Positions 41,236 to 49,153 are shown, numbered from the stretch's first letter. The stretch: 64,000 bases of DNA from Streptomyces profundus (GCF_020740535.1 NZ_CP082362.1:558001-622000), one strand, 5' to 3'. The notes: generated by a model from the sequence alone, not told the origin. Program-made: numbers and translations.

Positions 41236-42223
41236 GGACGGCCTCGCGCAGTTGAGTGAGGGTCGTGTCGGGCAGCTGGCCGATCACGGCGACGGCGGGA
41301 GCGGGTGAGCCGGCGGGTGGACCGGGGGTGCCCGTAGTCCGATGCTGGAAGAGATCATCCGATGGGTGGATGGCCGCATAGAGCTTCGCGCTGTCCCGCA
41401 GGTAGGGCAGCCGCCGGCTGGGAACACCGGAGTCACGCATCCGACGCAGCTCGTGCCGCACGGTCTCGACAAGGGCGACCACGTGGTCGGCCACGGTGCT
41501 GAGGCCCAGGGTCAGGCAGGGTGTGCCGTGCTCTTCGAGAGGCAGCACCGCGGCTGCGTAGTACGGCACCTGACGCCGCGCGAGCGCTTGGACGAGGGTG
41601 CCGGGAGCGCCCACTCGTCCCAGATACGTGGCCGTGATCAAGGCGGACTCCGTCCCCATCTCCCCCGCGGGCCACGGAAGCTGGATGCCTACGGCGAGTC
41701 TCGCCTGGTTGCGGCTCCCGTAGTACAGACCACCGCGCCAGGGAAGCGTGTCGGGGCACTGGCCGGGATGCGTTCCAGCGCGGATGAGTTCCATGGCACC
41801 GCGAGCGTGCGCGATGATCTGCTGGTCGGTGATGGCCGCGGCCTCGGCCGGGCTGGGCAGCGCGGCCACGCAGTCGTCGCCCCAGGCCACCCGGTGGAGC
41901 GCGCGCCGGACCAACTGGCCCCTGTCGCTCATGTGCTGCGCCCGCCGGGTGGCGAGCCCGCGCCGGAGTGCGGCGAGGTCGACGTCGCCCAGCCGTTGGG
42001 CGAGGAGGTCTTGGGTGGTGCCCGGAGGCATGCTGACCATGGAGCAGCGATGGCCCACCCGGAACGCGTCAACACCGCAGAGGGCGGCGAGGGACAGGCT
42101 TGTCAGCCCTGGTTGGTCGGCCGGCTCTGTCGCTGTGCCCGAGGGGACGCACCGCACGGTGGGGGGCGCGGCCGGTGTCGCGTCGATCCGGCCCAGGGAT
42201 ACCAGGTCAGTCACTCCCCTCAC
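41225..42223 (-). CDS. M16-like peptidase companion subunit without zinc site
   Basis: The 332-residue protein resembles the second subunit of heterodimeric M16 peptidases. It has no HxxEH motif, but keeps a GTLVQALARRQVPYYAAAVL segment (about 218-237) equivalent to the Arg/Tyr region that holds the substrate in the partner. The GTG at 42223 overlaps the MFS stop; an in-frame GTG 9 bp later is also possible. Its gene end overlaps the catalytic subunit gene, so equal amounts are expected. Confidence 0.75.
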   Translation of the reverse strand: MRGVTDLVSLGRIDATPAAPPTVRCVPSGTATEPADQPGLTSLSLAALCGVDAFRVGHRCSMVSMPPGTTQDLLAQRLGDVDLAALRRGLATRRAQHMSDRGQLVRRALHRVAWGDDCVAALPSPAEAAAITDQQIIAHARGAMELIRAGTHPGQCPDTLPWRGGLYYGSRNQARLAVGIQLPWPAGEMGTESALITATYLGRVGAPGTLVQALARRQVPYYAAAVLPLEEHGTPCLTLGLSTVADHVVALVETVRHELRRMRDSGVPSRRLPYLRDSAKLYAAIHPSDDLFQHRTTGTPGPPAGSPAPAVAVIGQLPDTTLTQLREAVREW

Positions 42224-43472
42224 CCGTCCTGGCTCGGAGGTGGGGCAGCAACAGCCATGTGGTGATCACCAAGTTCACGAGTCCCGCGACCAGCAACACC
42301 GGCGCCGGATGGTTGGTCAGGTCCCCCATGAGGGGGATGGCGACGTACGAGGCCGTCATGAACAAGTTCAGCAAGCCACGACGGAACGCGAAGATGCGGC
42401 CGATGATCTCGTTGGACGCCGCGGCCTGATACACCACGGTCGTCGCGCCGGCGATCATCACGTTGCCCGTCCCCCCGAGTAGTCCGACCAGAACCACCGC
42501 GACCCAGCTCCAACTCTGACCGCTGAAGGCGAGTGCGGCCGTCGCCGCGGCTGAGATGGCAGCGCCGGTCCAGATGACCAGTGGCTGCCGATTGAACCTG
42601 CGGACCACGAGGGACGATCCGGCGATCCAGCCGATTCCGGTCAGCGTCTGGTACACGGCCGCCGCGGCGACCCCCACCGTCTCCTGGAACACCGCCAGGG
42701 CGATGACCACCTCGGCGCCCAGGAAGAGGAAGTAGGACGCCTCAGCGAGTGCCACACGGCGTAGCAGTGGACTGAGGGCACTCCACCGCAGCGGTTCCAG
42801 CCGGGTTCGTGGCTGCTTCTCCGTCGACGGCGCCTTCGGGCCCCTTGCCCCGGTTCTCGACGGACGCAGCAGCATCGCGAGCAGCCCTGACGCCACGAAC
42901 GACGCGCAGTTGGCCCACAAGGCACCCTCAATGCCGATCCCCGCTGAGAGTGCGGCACCGACCAGTGGCCCGAGGCTCATGGTCATGCCGAACACCATCT
43001 CGAACCTGGCGATCACCGGTCGCGTTTCGTCGGGAGACAGCCGCTCCTTGAGCATCGCCTGTACCGCGGGGACAGCCGCACTGCCGACAGCCTTGAGGAG
43101 AGCCGAGATCACGTAGACGACGACGAGACTCTCCGCACGTACCCCGACGATCAGGATGAGTACGAGCAGCGCGCAGATCCCCTCGCAGGCGATGAACACG
43201 GCCAGCCGGTTGAATCGGTCGACGATTCTTCCCGCGAGTGGCGCGCACAGGACGACCGGCAGAGTGCCAACGGCGAAAGTGATACCCGTGGCCGAGTAGG
43301 AACCGGTCACCGACAGCACCCACAGGGGGAGCGCGAGGTTCTGAACGTAGTTGCCGACCAGCGAGAACGCATTCGCCAGCAGCAGAATCCGCCAGGTCTG
43401 CCACGGGTTTGCCGCCTGTTCCCGTGCACCTTTCGGGGGCGTCTGACTGTCGGTGGTCAAGGCCCGCTCCAC
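42207..43472 (-). CDS. Major facilitator superfamily exporter of the small-peptide cluster
   Basis: I chose the GTG at 43472, which overlaps the end of the CYTH gene, giving 421 residues and 12 predicted helices. Features include LAGRIVDRFNRLAVFIACE (about 69-87), the MFS loop 2-3 motif, and a mid-protein polar loop (about 205-230, Arg/Lys/Pro-rich). It belongs to the enterobactin/macrolide-efflux-like MFS exporters. Placed between the modifying-protein candidates and the peptidases, it most likely exports the matured peptide or gives self-protection. Confidence 0.85.
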   Translation of the reverse strand: MERALTTDSQTPPKGAREQAANPWQTWRILLLANAFSLVGNYVQNLALPLWVLSVTGSYSATGITFAVGTLPVVLCAPLAGRIVDRFNRLAVFIACEGICALLVLILIVGVRAESLVVVYVISALLKAVGSAAVPAVQAMLKERLSPDETRPVIARFEMVFGMTMSLGPLVGAALSAGIGIEGALWANCASFVASGLLAMLLRPSRTGARGPKAPSTEKQPRTRLEPLRWSALSPLLRRVALAEASYFLFLGAEVVIALAVFQETVGVAAAAVYQTLTGIGWIAGSSLVVRRFNRQPLVIWTGAAISAAATAALAFSGQSWSWVAVVLVGLLGGTGNVMIAGATTVVYQAAASNEIIGRIFAFRRGLLNLFMTASYVAIPLMGDLTNHPAPVLLVAGLVNLVITTWLLLPHLRARTGEGSD

Positions 43473-44164
43473 CCCAGACGGGCTGCGGCGAACTGCGGCT
43501 TCGATATCTCCGCCGGAGGGCATCCGAGGTGCTGGGAGAACTTCTCGGCCGTGCCGGCCAGCACATCCAAGTCGACGCGGCTCGCCTGATTCGCCTCCAC
43601 TTCCACCACTGCGAACGTGTCGACCAGTCGCGACGCGGAATCCCGGAGTTCGACCCCGTCGCAGCTGATGGCTATCGTCGCTCCCTGTTCGGTGAGCAGA
43701 GCCGCCTTGGTACGCCGCTGGGAGAGATACCCGAACACGCGCACATCCCGCACCGGAGGCACCCGGCGCGACAGATGCCGCCCCGGCCTTCCGGCCAACA
43801 TGCCGGCACTCGACAGGGACTTCACGTCCGGAACGTATTCGGACATCTCCAGTACGTCTCGACGCCCGTCCACCCACTGGATGGTCTCCTTCGCCACCAA
43901 CCAGGACGGGCTCCGGCCTCCGTTGACCAGTACGGTCATCGAGCAGTCAGCTGTCAGCAGCGCCCAGTTCGCGTCGTCGAAGCACAGCGAGTGCTGTAGG
44001 ACGGTTGCCTCGTCGGTGAGGCGCAGTCCGGACATCTCCGTCAGTTCACCACGCAGCTTCTCGCGCGCGGCGATGTCGGTGAGCGAGGTCTCCCGCACCA
44101 TCCAGCGATACTCATGCTCCACACCCACTCGCGGTATCCGCAGAATCCGTTCCAGGGTTGTCAT
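43457..44164 (-). CDS. CYTH-domain (triphosphate tunnel) protein of the small-peptide cluster
   Basis: The 235-residue product starts at an ATG overlapping the upstream gene (ATGA). It follows the CYTH layout: GVEHEYRWMV near residue 13 in place of the ExExK strand, a QHSLCFDDANWALL strand (about 58-71), WLVAKETIQWVDGRRDVLE with a Lys and alternating charged residues (about 90-108), and FAVVEVEANQAS (Glu-x-Glu strand, about 191). CYTH enzymes bind triphosphates and metals in a tunnel (adenylate cyclases, thiamine triphosphatase, polyphosphate enzymes). Here it could act on a peptide with nucleotide or triphosphate chemistry. The first motif is imperfect (Arg for Lys). Confidence 0.6.
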   Translation of the reverse strand: MTTLERILRIPRVGVEHEYRWMVRETSLTDIAAREKLRGELTEMSGLRLTDEATVLQHSLCFDDANWALLTADCSMTVLVNGGRSPSWLVAKETIQWVDGRRDVLEMSEYVPDVKSLSSAGMLAGRPGRHLSRRVPPVRDVRVFGYLSQRRTKAALLTEQGATIAISCDGVELRDSASRLVDTFAVVEVEANQASRVDLDVLAGTAEKFSQHLGCPPAEISKPQFAAARLGWSGP

Positions 44165-44934
44165 GACACCGCTCTCGCAAGTCGATGGGTCGAGCCTTCG
44201 TAGTCCTGATCGGAGAGACCGCCGACGGTGAACACGTCGATCCGGTCGGTCGGCACGGCGAACCGTTCCGCGCACACTTCCCGCACGACCGTTCCCGTCG
44301 AAGGCGGCGGGCGAAAATGGCCGGACTTGGTGTTCACCACCATCGCGTGTACCCGTGGCGCGCCAATCAGCACGATCTCGCCCGCGGTGCGCACACGCAA
44401 CCGGTCCGGCACCAGCATCGGGTGGGCCACGGGGACGCCATCGATCTGTGATTTCGCGCGCCCGAAGATGAGTTCACGGAAGCTGAACCGGCGACGCCAT
44501 ATGAGCAGGTTTCCCAGGTCGTCGATCACGAACATGTGAGGCGCGCCCGTGGCGAAGCCTTCGGGGATCTCAGGGGAGTCAACCTGCCAGGTCTGCCTGA
44601 CCGCTTCAGGAGCGGCCACCGCGTAACGCTCCTGGAACACTGCGCGGTCGAACTCGATGACCAGCGGATCCTCGCCCACTACCCGAGTCGGATGATCCCG
44701 CCGGACGGAGAGTTGCCGCGCATAGGCTGCGCGAATGTGCTCAGCGGCATGGGTCAGCCGTTCACGGAGACGAGGGTCGGGGCCGTCACACATGTGCACG
44801 TGCCACAGTCGGATGAGCTCCTCGTACTTGAGGAAGACCACTGCCTGTGAGGAGGGGCCATACTTGACGGCCGCCTGTTCGGCGGCGGCGTGCAGCTTGT
44901 CGGCTTCGGCGAGGTAGTAGGCGTCAGCAACCAC
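44161..44934 (-). CDS. Protein of unknown family, first gene after the peptide precursors
   Basis: The 257-residue protein starts at a GTG with AGGGAG 9 nt upstream. The N-terminal half is helical and charged (about 1-85). The C-terminal half (about 130-240) is beta-rich and has MFVIDDLGNLLIWRR, DGVPVAHPMLVPDRLRVRTA, then VNTKSGHFRPPPSTG (about 200-214). An N-x-SGH-[YF]-x-P motif after such strands recurs in uncharacterised bacterial proteins I remember but cannot name. It has no radical-SAM, YcaO, lanthionine-synthetase, kinase or methyltransferase motif. By position it is the leading candidate for a peptide-binding or modifying protein. A strong hairpin separates it from the precursor genes. 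Confidence 0.6.
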   Translation of the reverse strand: MVADAYYLAEADKLHAAAEQAAVKYGPSSQAVVFLKYEELIRLWHVHMCDGPDPRLRERLTHAAEHIRAAYARQLSVRRDHPTRVVGEDPLVIEFDRAVFQERYAVAAPEAVRQTWQVDSPEIPEGFATGAPHMFVIDDLGNLLIWRRRFSFRELIFGRAKSQIDGVPVAHPMLVPDRLRVRTAGEIVLIGAPRVHAMVVNTKSGHFRPPPSTGTVVREVCAERFAVPTDRIDVFTVGGLSDQDYEGSTHRLARAVS

Positions 44935-44961
44935 GGTTCCGCGCTCCCTTGACGGTGGAGA

Positions 44962-44992
44962 GGCGCCCGGCCCCTGAAAAGGGCCGGGCGCC
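44962..44992 (-). terminator. Strong hairpin between precursor genes and the rest of the operon
   Basis: GGCGCCCGGCCC and GGGCCGGGCGCC form a perfect 12-bp stem around a 7-nt loop (CTGAAAA). It lies 24 bp after the last precursor stop and 28 bp before the next start. No T-run follows on the minus strand, so it is probably a partial terminator or an mRNA 3'-end stabiliser that keeps precursor transcripts in excess. Confidence 0.7.
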
Positions 44993-45015
44993 GGTGAGCG
45001 ACGATGAGGGCCTGC

Positions 45016-45120
45016 TCAGACCCAGGTCTCGGCCGCCTGCACGGACGTCAGCGCGTCCACGCCCTCCTCGACCTCGCCGAGGGACTCGATGACCTCAATG
45101 ATCTCCACAACCTGCTCCAT
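45016..45120 (-). CDS. 34-residue peptide precursor, copy 1 (downstream copy)
   Basis: The ATG at 45120 is preceded by GGAGGAGG at good spacing, and the frame ends at TGA 45016. The peptide starts MEQVVEIIEVIESLGE, continues with Val17 and an acidic GVDA section, and ends LTSVQAAETWV. The first 22 residues hold nine Glu/Asp and alternate with Val/Ile/Leu, like a helical RiPP leader. The last 11 are uncharged except one Glu and contain the only Trp, next to the C-terminus. There is no Cys. It differs from copy 2 only at residue 17. The neighbouring peptidases, exporter and SARP suggest a ribosomally made, processed and exported peptide. Confidence 0.82.
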   Translation of the reverse strand: MEQVVEIIEVIESLGEVEEGVDALTSVQAAETWV

Positions 45121-45169
45121 GACGGTTTCCTCCTCCCCCTTCTCCGCGGTGGCTGTATGTGTCGACCTG

Positions 45170-45274
45170 TCAGACCCAGGTCTCGGCCGCCTGCACGGAC
45201 GTCAGCGCGTCCACGCCCTCCTCGGCCTCACCGAGGGACTCGATGACCTCAATGATCTCCACAACCTGCTCCAT
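45170..45274 (-). CDS. 34-residue peptide precursor, copy 2 (transcribed first)
   Basis: The ATG at 45274 follows AAAGGGAG 7 nt upstream, and the frame ends at TGA 45170, 49 bp before the start of copy 1. It encodes the same peptide with Ala instead of Val at residue 17; the only other difference in 105 bp is a silent change in the Gly15 codon. The near identity of two tandem copies, each with its own ribosome site, indicates selection for the peptide and a recent duplication. The promoter region with direct repeats (45394-45422) lies upstream. Confidence 0.82.
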   Translation of the reverse strand: MEQVVEIIEVIESLGEAEEGVDALTSVQAAETWV

Positions 45275-45332
45275 GACGGTTCTCCCTTTGTTGTGACTCA
45301 CTCGCCCCGGTGTGGAGCGAATGTGCGGCTAA

Positions 45333-45349
45333 GGATGAATCCCTCATCC
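45333..45349. promoter_or_regulatory. 17-bp inverted repeat in the precursor leader
   Basis: GGATGAATCCCTCATCC forms GGATGA / TCATCC arms around 5 nt. It lies about 60 bp before the first precursor ATG. The arm uses the same hexamer as the direct repeats farther upstream, so it may be another binding site for the same regulator or an RNA hairpin in the leader. Confidence 0.45.
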
Positions 45350-45393
45350 CGGCGGGGCCTCTCGGCCCGTCTGCGGTTAGCTTGGTCTCATCG

Positions 45394-45422
45394 TGCATCG
45401 CGGCGTCATCCATCTTTCATCC
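45394..45422 (-). promoter_or_regulatory. Three heptamer direct repeats at 11-bp period, candidate SARP site
   Basis: On the minus strand the heptamers GGATGAA, GGATGAC and CGATGCA follow one another with 4-bp spacers, an 11-bp period. SARP activators bind heptamer direct repeats with this period just upstream of the -10 region. The SARP gene ends 100 bp farther upstream, and the site lies about 120 bp before the first precursor. No convincing -10 hexamer was assigned. Confidence 0.55.
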
Positions 45423-45521
45423 ACCGCGTCTGACCTGCGGATCAGGAGGGCGGGACCCCGCCACGGCCAGAGGACTGGTAGCGCGGGAGCGGTGACGGGG
45501 CGGGGGCGTGCTGGGCGCGAG

Positions 45522-48335
45522 CTATCGGGCCCCGGGCCGGGACCCTCCCATCAGTCGCTCCATGTCGGCCTCGCCAGACGCGTCGTTGCTCTGGTGGTAG
45601 GCGTCCTTGGCCTTGCGGAACCACTCGACCGCGCCAGCGGGATCGCCGGAGCCGAGCACCGCGTGCCCCATGCGGGCGAGTGTGTCCGCCTCCGCCGTGC
45701 GGAACCCGGACTGCCGCATCAGCGCCAGCCCTTCGTTCAGGTGCGCCAGGGCTTTCGGGTAGTCCCGCTTGCGGATGAAGAGTGCGCCGATACTGCTGAG
45801 GATCGCGGACTCGTGGTGTCGCAGGCCGTGCTTCCGCGCGAGGGCTCGGCCCGCTTGCAGCCGTTCCAGCCCCGTGTCGAGGTCGTCAAGGGCCACCAGC
45901 GCGTCCGCCGAGTTGTTGAGCGCGTGCACGATGAGCGTGGTGTTCTGTGCGGCCTTCGCGAGGTCAAACGCCCGTTCGTGCTCGGTCAGCGCCTCGTGGT
46001 AGCGGCCCTGTAGTTCGAAGGCGAACCCGAGGCCGAGACGCGAGCCGGCAGCGCCCCCCGGCTGTCCTGCCGCCTCGTACAGCCCGGTGGCCAGGCGCAG
46101 GTGCTCGATAGCGGCGTCGAGGTCGTTCGTTTCCACGAGCGCGCCGCCCAGGGCATGGTGCAGGTGGGCTCGTAGCAACGGATCATGAATCCTGTGCGCG
46201 TTCTCTCCGCACTTTCTCCAGGCATCCATGTCCGCGGTGGAGAATCCGGTGCGCAGGAAGTAGCTGTGCAGGTGGTAGAGCAACTCCACCGCCCGGTCGA
46301 TGTCGTGGCGAACGACGAGACCCGTGACCGCTGCCAGGTTCTCCCGTTCCTGGTCGAGGAATTCGATGGCGTCGACATCCTCGGCGAACGGCTGGGCGAA
46401 CATCCCGCGGAGCACCCTCCGGTCGGCGAAGGCGTCACGGTCGGGCCGTAGGGCGGCGTTGGCCGAAGCGGCGGCGGACAGGTACCACTCCAGGAGACGC
46501 TCCGCGGCCTCGGTCGGCCGGTCGTGAAGGGCCTGGGCATCGAGGCACTCCGCAGCGAAGGACCGGACCAGGTCGTGCATGACCATGTACTGGTCATCGG
46601 CCCTCGTGAGCAGGTGGAGCGCGGTCAGGCTGTCCAGGCCGCGCCGCGCCCCCGCCAGCGGGACCGCCGCGAGCGCCGCCACCGGTTCCACGCGTATCCT
46701 GCGCCCGGGATGGACTGCCAGCAGACGAAAGAGCCGTGCGTCTTCCTCGGACAGGGTTGTATAGGTGTTCGCCAGCACGGAGCGGACGCTGCGCGCGTCG
46801 CCGTCGAGGGTGAAGCTGTCGAGTGGTACGGCGTCGGACAGGCCGGCAGCCAGCGCCTCAACCGTCAGGGAGCGGTCCGCCATCATCCTGGCGGCCAGGA
46901 TGCGCAGCGCCAGTGGCATCCCGTCGCACAGATCCAGCAGGTCCTCCAGCTCGGGGCTGGATTCCTTCGACGGCCGGTCTGCGGCCCTGGTGAGGATGGA
47001 GGAGCTCTCGGCACGGCTGAGTCCGTCGAGGGAGATCCCTCGCACCGCGACGTGGGCGTACAGGGCCGCGAGGTTGTTGCGACTGGTCACAGCCAGTTGG
47101 GATCCGCCGCTCGTCGGGACGGCGGGCAGCACCTGGTCGATCGCGCTGGCATTGTCCAGAACGATCAGCACCTTCTTGTCGGCAACCATCGAGCGGTACA
47201 ACGCGATTCGTTTGTCCAGTGCCCCGGGAATCTCCTGCGGAGGAAGATCGAAACTCTCCAGCATGTGTCCGAGAACACGCCGCGCCGACTGACTGGTATC
47301 CGCACTGTGTCCGCGCAGGTCGATGAATATCTGACCGTCGGGGAAAATATCCCGGACCTGGTACGCCCACTGCACGACGAGTGACGTCTTCCCCATGCCG
47401 GCTGCGCCGGATACAACGAGGATCTGCACTTTGCCAATATGCTCGGAGAGAGTGGTCAATTCGTCTTGGCGGCCGACGAAGGACCCATCCGATGGAGGAA
47501 TCTGGCTCGGTACCTGCGACGACGAGTCAGCGCTGGCCGATGGCGCCGCGAGCGTGATCGTCTCGTGTGCGGTTGATCCCAAGAGGGTCTGATCGCTCCG
47601 CAGGATTCTCGTGTGAAGCTCCTGAAGTACGAGGCCGGGATCGATTCCCAGCTCGTCATTCAGTCGGTCGCGCGCCTGCTGGTACGTTTGCAGGGCGGCC
47701 GTCTGCTGCCCCGTCCGGTAGAACGCCGTCATGAGAAGCCCGACAAGCTGTTCCCGGAAGGGAAACTCCGCCACGAGCGCGGCTAACTCGGTCACCACAC
47801 GGCTGTGCAGGCCAAGCTGCAACTCCAGCCGCATGCATTCCTCCCAAGCCGCCGGCCGCTCCTCGTCAATCAGCACGGCGTTTCCCTGGATAACCTGGCT
47901 CTCGATACCGGAGAACACTGGGCCGCGCCACAGAGCCAGCGCCTGCCGCAGCCTACCGACTGATGCCGGTAGATCGCCCGCCGCTGTGGTGTTGCCGGCT
48001 TGAGTGACCAGGTCACGGAAAACGTAGAGGTCTATGTGCTCCAGATCGACGGTGAGCGAGTATCCAGCTCGGCCGGTTCGGAGAACCTCGTTCACCTCGG
48101 AAACGCCGGCCCTGATCCACGCCTGACGCAGTTGCGACGCCACGTTCTGGACCTGCCGTTCCGCGGACGCGGGCGGTGCGGCATCCCAGAGGGTCTCCGT
48201 GAGCGCACCGATGGACACCAGCGTGTTCGGACTCAGGAGCAGACGAGCCAGAAATCTTTCGTGTCGGGGGCGAAGCGTGGGGAGCCGATGCGCTGACGCT
48301 TGAATCTCCAGATTCCCGAGCACCTGAAATTCCAT
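45522..48335 (-). CDS. SARP/NB-ARC/TPR activator (AfsR-like)
   Basis: The 937-residue product has a SARP DNA-binding domain (about 1-90, beginning MEFQVLGNLEIQASAHRLPT) and a BTAD domain (about 95-245, ending RLNDELGIDPGLVLQELHTRIL). An NB-ARC-type ATPase follows with the P-loop VVSGAAGMGKTSLVVQW (about 310), a KVLIVLDNA Walker B (about 390) and SQLAVTSRN. TPR repeats fill the last about 330 residues. This is the AfsR architecture of antibiotic-pathway activators. Codon 184 is TTA (complement 47786-47784), pointing to bldA control. It probably switches on the precursor operon directly downstream. Confidence 0.93.
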   Translation of the reverse strand: MEFQVLGNLEIQASAHRLPTLRPRHERFLARLLLSPNTLVSIGALTETLWDAAPPASAERQVQNVASQLRQAWIRAGVSEVNEVLRTGRAGYSLTVDLEHIDLYVFRDLVTQAGNTTAAGDLPASVGRLRQALALWRGPVFSGIESQVIQGNAVLIDEERPAAWEECMRLELQLGLHSRVVTELAALVAEFPFREQLVGLLMTAFYRTGQQTAALQTYQQARDRLNDELGIDPGLVLQELHTRILRSDQTLLGSTAHETITLAAPSASADSSSQVPSQIPPSDGSFVGRQDELTTLSEHIGKVQILVVSGAAGMGKTSLVVQWAYQVRDIFPDGQIFIDLRGHSADTSQSARRVLGHMLESFDLPPQEIPGALDKRIALYRSMVADKKVLIVLDNASAIDQVLPAVPTSGGSQLAVTSRNNLAALYAHVAVRGISLDGLSRAESSSILTRAADRPSKESSPELEDLLDLCDGMPLALRILAARMMADRSLTVEALAAGLSDAVPLDSFTLDGDARSVRSVLANTYTTLSEEDARLFRLLAVHPGRRIRVEPVAALAAVPLAGARRGLDSLTALHLLTRADDQYMVMHDLVRSFAAECLDAQALHDRPTEAAERLLEWYLSAAASANAALRPDRDAFADRRVLRGMFAQPFAEDVDAIEFLDQERENLAAVTGLVVRHDIDRAVELLYHLHSYFLRTGFSTADMDAWRKCGENAHRIHDPLLRAHLHHALGGALVETNDLDAAIEHLRLATGLYEAAGQPGGAAGSRLGLGFAFELQGRYHEALTEHERAFDLAKAAQNTTLIVHALNNSADALVALDDLDTGLERLQAGRALARKHGLRHHESAILSSIGALFIRKRDYPKALAHLNEGLALMRQSGFRTAEADTLARMGHAVLGSGDPAGAVEWFRKAKDAYHQSNDASGEADMERLMGGSRPGAR

Positions 48336-48452
48336 GAGCCCTACCTTTGGAATGTGACCTCACCGGCACTACCGCGAGAACAACTCTGCCGTGAAATCTG
48401 GCACCTCTCCCACCTGGTGGGATCGCAAGGCATCCCCGCGCTTGAGAGGTAC

Positions 48453-49097
48453 CTACCAGCCGCGCGCTCGCCATTCGGCGAGTGCGGGCCTTTCGACGCC
48501 AAGAGTCGTGTCCTTTCCATGCCCTGGATAGACCCACGTCTCGTCTGGCAGCTTATTGAACACCTTGCTCTCAACGTCCTTGAAAAGAGAGACGAACGCG
48601 TCGGCGTCACCAAAGGTGTTCCCCAGCCCGCCGGGGAAAAGTGAGTCACCGGTGAAGAGATGAGGATGACCTTCGGGGTCGTCATACAGCAATGCGACAC
48701 TTCCCGGGGTGTGCCCGGTCAGCCGGATTACGCGGAGCTCAAACGCACCGCAGGCGATGGTGTCGCCATCGTGCAACAGAATGTCGGTAGGCACACCGAT
48801 GGCCGGGGCATCGGGCTCTCCGGCGTAGGTTGTGGCACCAGTGGCGTCGACAACCGCGGCGAGCCCGTATTCCCAGTGGTCCCAGTGCCGGTGAGTGGTC
48901 ACCACGGCATCCAGACGGCGGCCACAGAAATCAAGCAGGACTTCCGGCTCATTCGCCGCGTCGATCATCAGTTGCTGTCCGGTCGCACGGCAACGCAGGA
49001 GATAACAGTTGTTGTCGCCCCGCCCGACCGAGACCTTGCTAATGGTCAACGCGGAAAGCTCTCGAACTCCTGGCGCCACACCCGAGTACGCTGTCAT
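48453..49097 (-). CDS. Metallo-beta-lactamase-fold hydrolase (glyoxalase II-like)
   Basis: The 214-residue protein has the zinc motif THRHWDH (HxHxDH, about 70-76), GHTPGSVALLY (about 128-138), FTGDSLFPGGLGNTFG with a metal-binding Asp (about 148-163) and a final YPGHGKDT His (about 190). The family hydrolyses thioesters, lactones and similar bonds. It lies 117 bp before the SARP gene on the same strand and could belong to the peptide cluster, for example opening a lactone or thioester. It could also be a housekeeping neighbour; sequence alone does not decide. Confidence 0.85.
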   Translation of the reverse strand: MTAYSGVAPGVRELSALTISKVSVGRGDNNCYLLRCRATGQQLMIDAANEPEVLLDFCGRRLDAVVTTHRHWDHWEYGLAAVVDATGATTYAGEPDAPAIGVPTDILLHDGDTIACGAFELRVIRLTGHTPGSVALLYDDPEGHPHLFTGDSLFPGGLGNTFGDADAFVSLFKDVESKVFNKLPDETWVYPGHGKDTTLGVERPALAEWRARGW

Positions 49098-49153
49098 GCT
49101 CTGAGCCTAGATGATCGCCGGAGAGGTGGCCAACGCATTTCAGGCTGACGGAT

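Noticed and set aside
45016..45274. Lanthipeptide or thiopeptide precursor
   Set aside because: The peptides have no Cys, and no lanthionine synthetase or YcaO gene is in the window.
44962..45274. CRISPR-like repeat array
   Set aside because: Only two long coding copies plus one hairpin; no short regular repeat-spacer structure and no cas gene.
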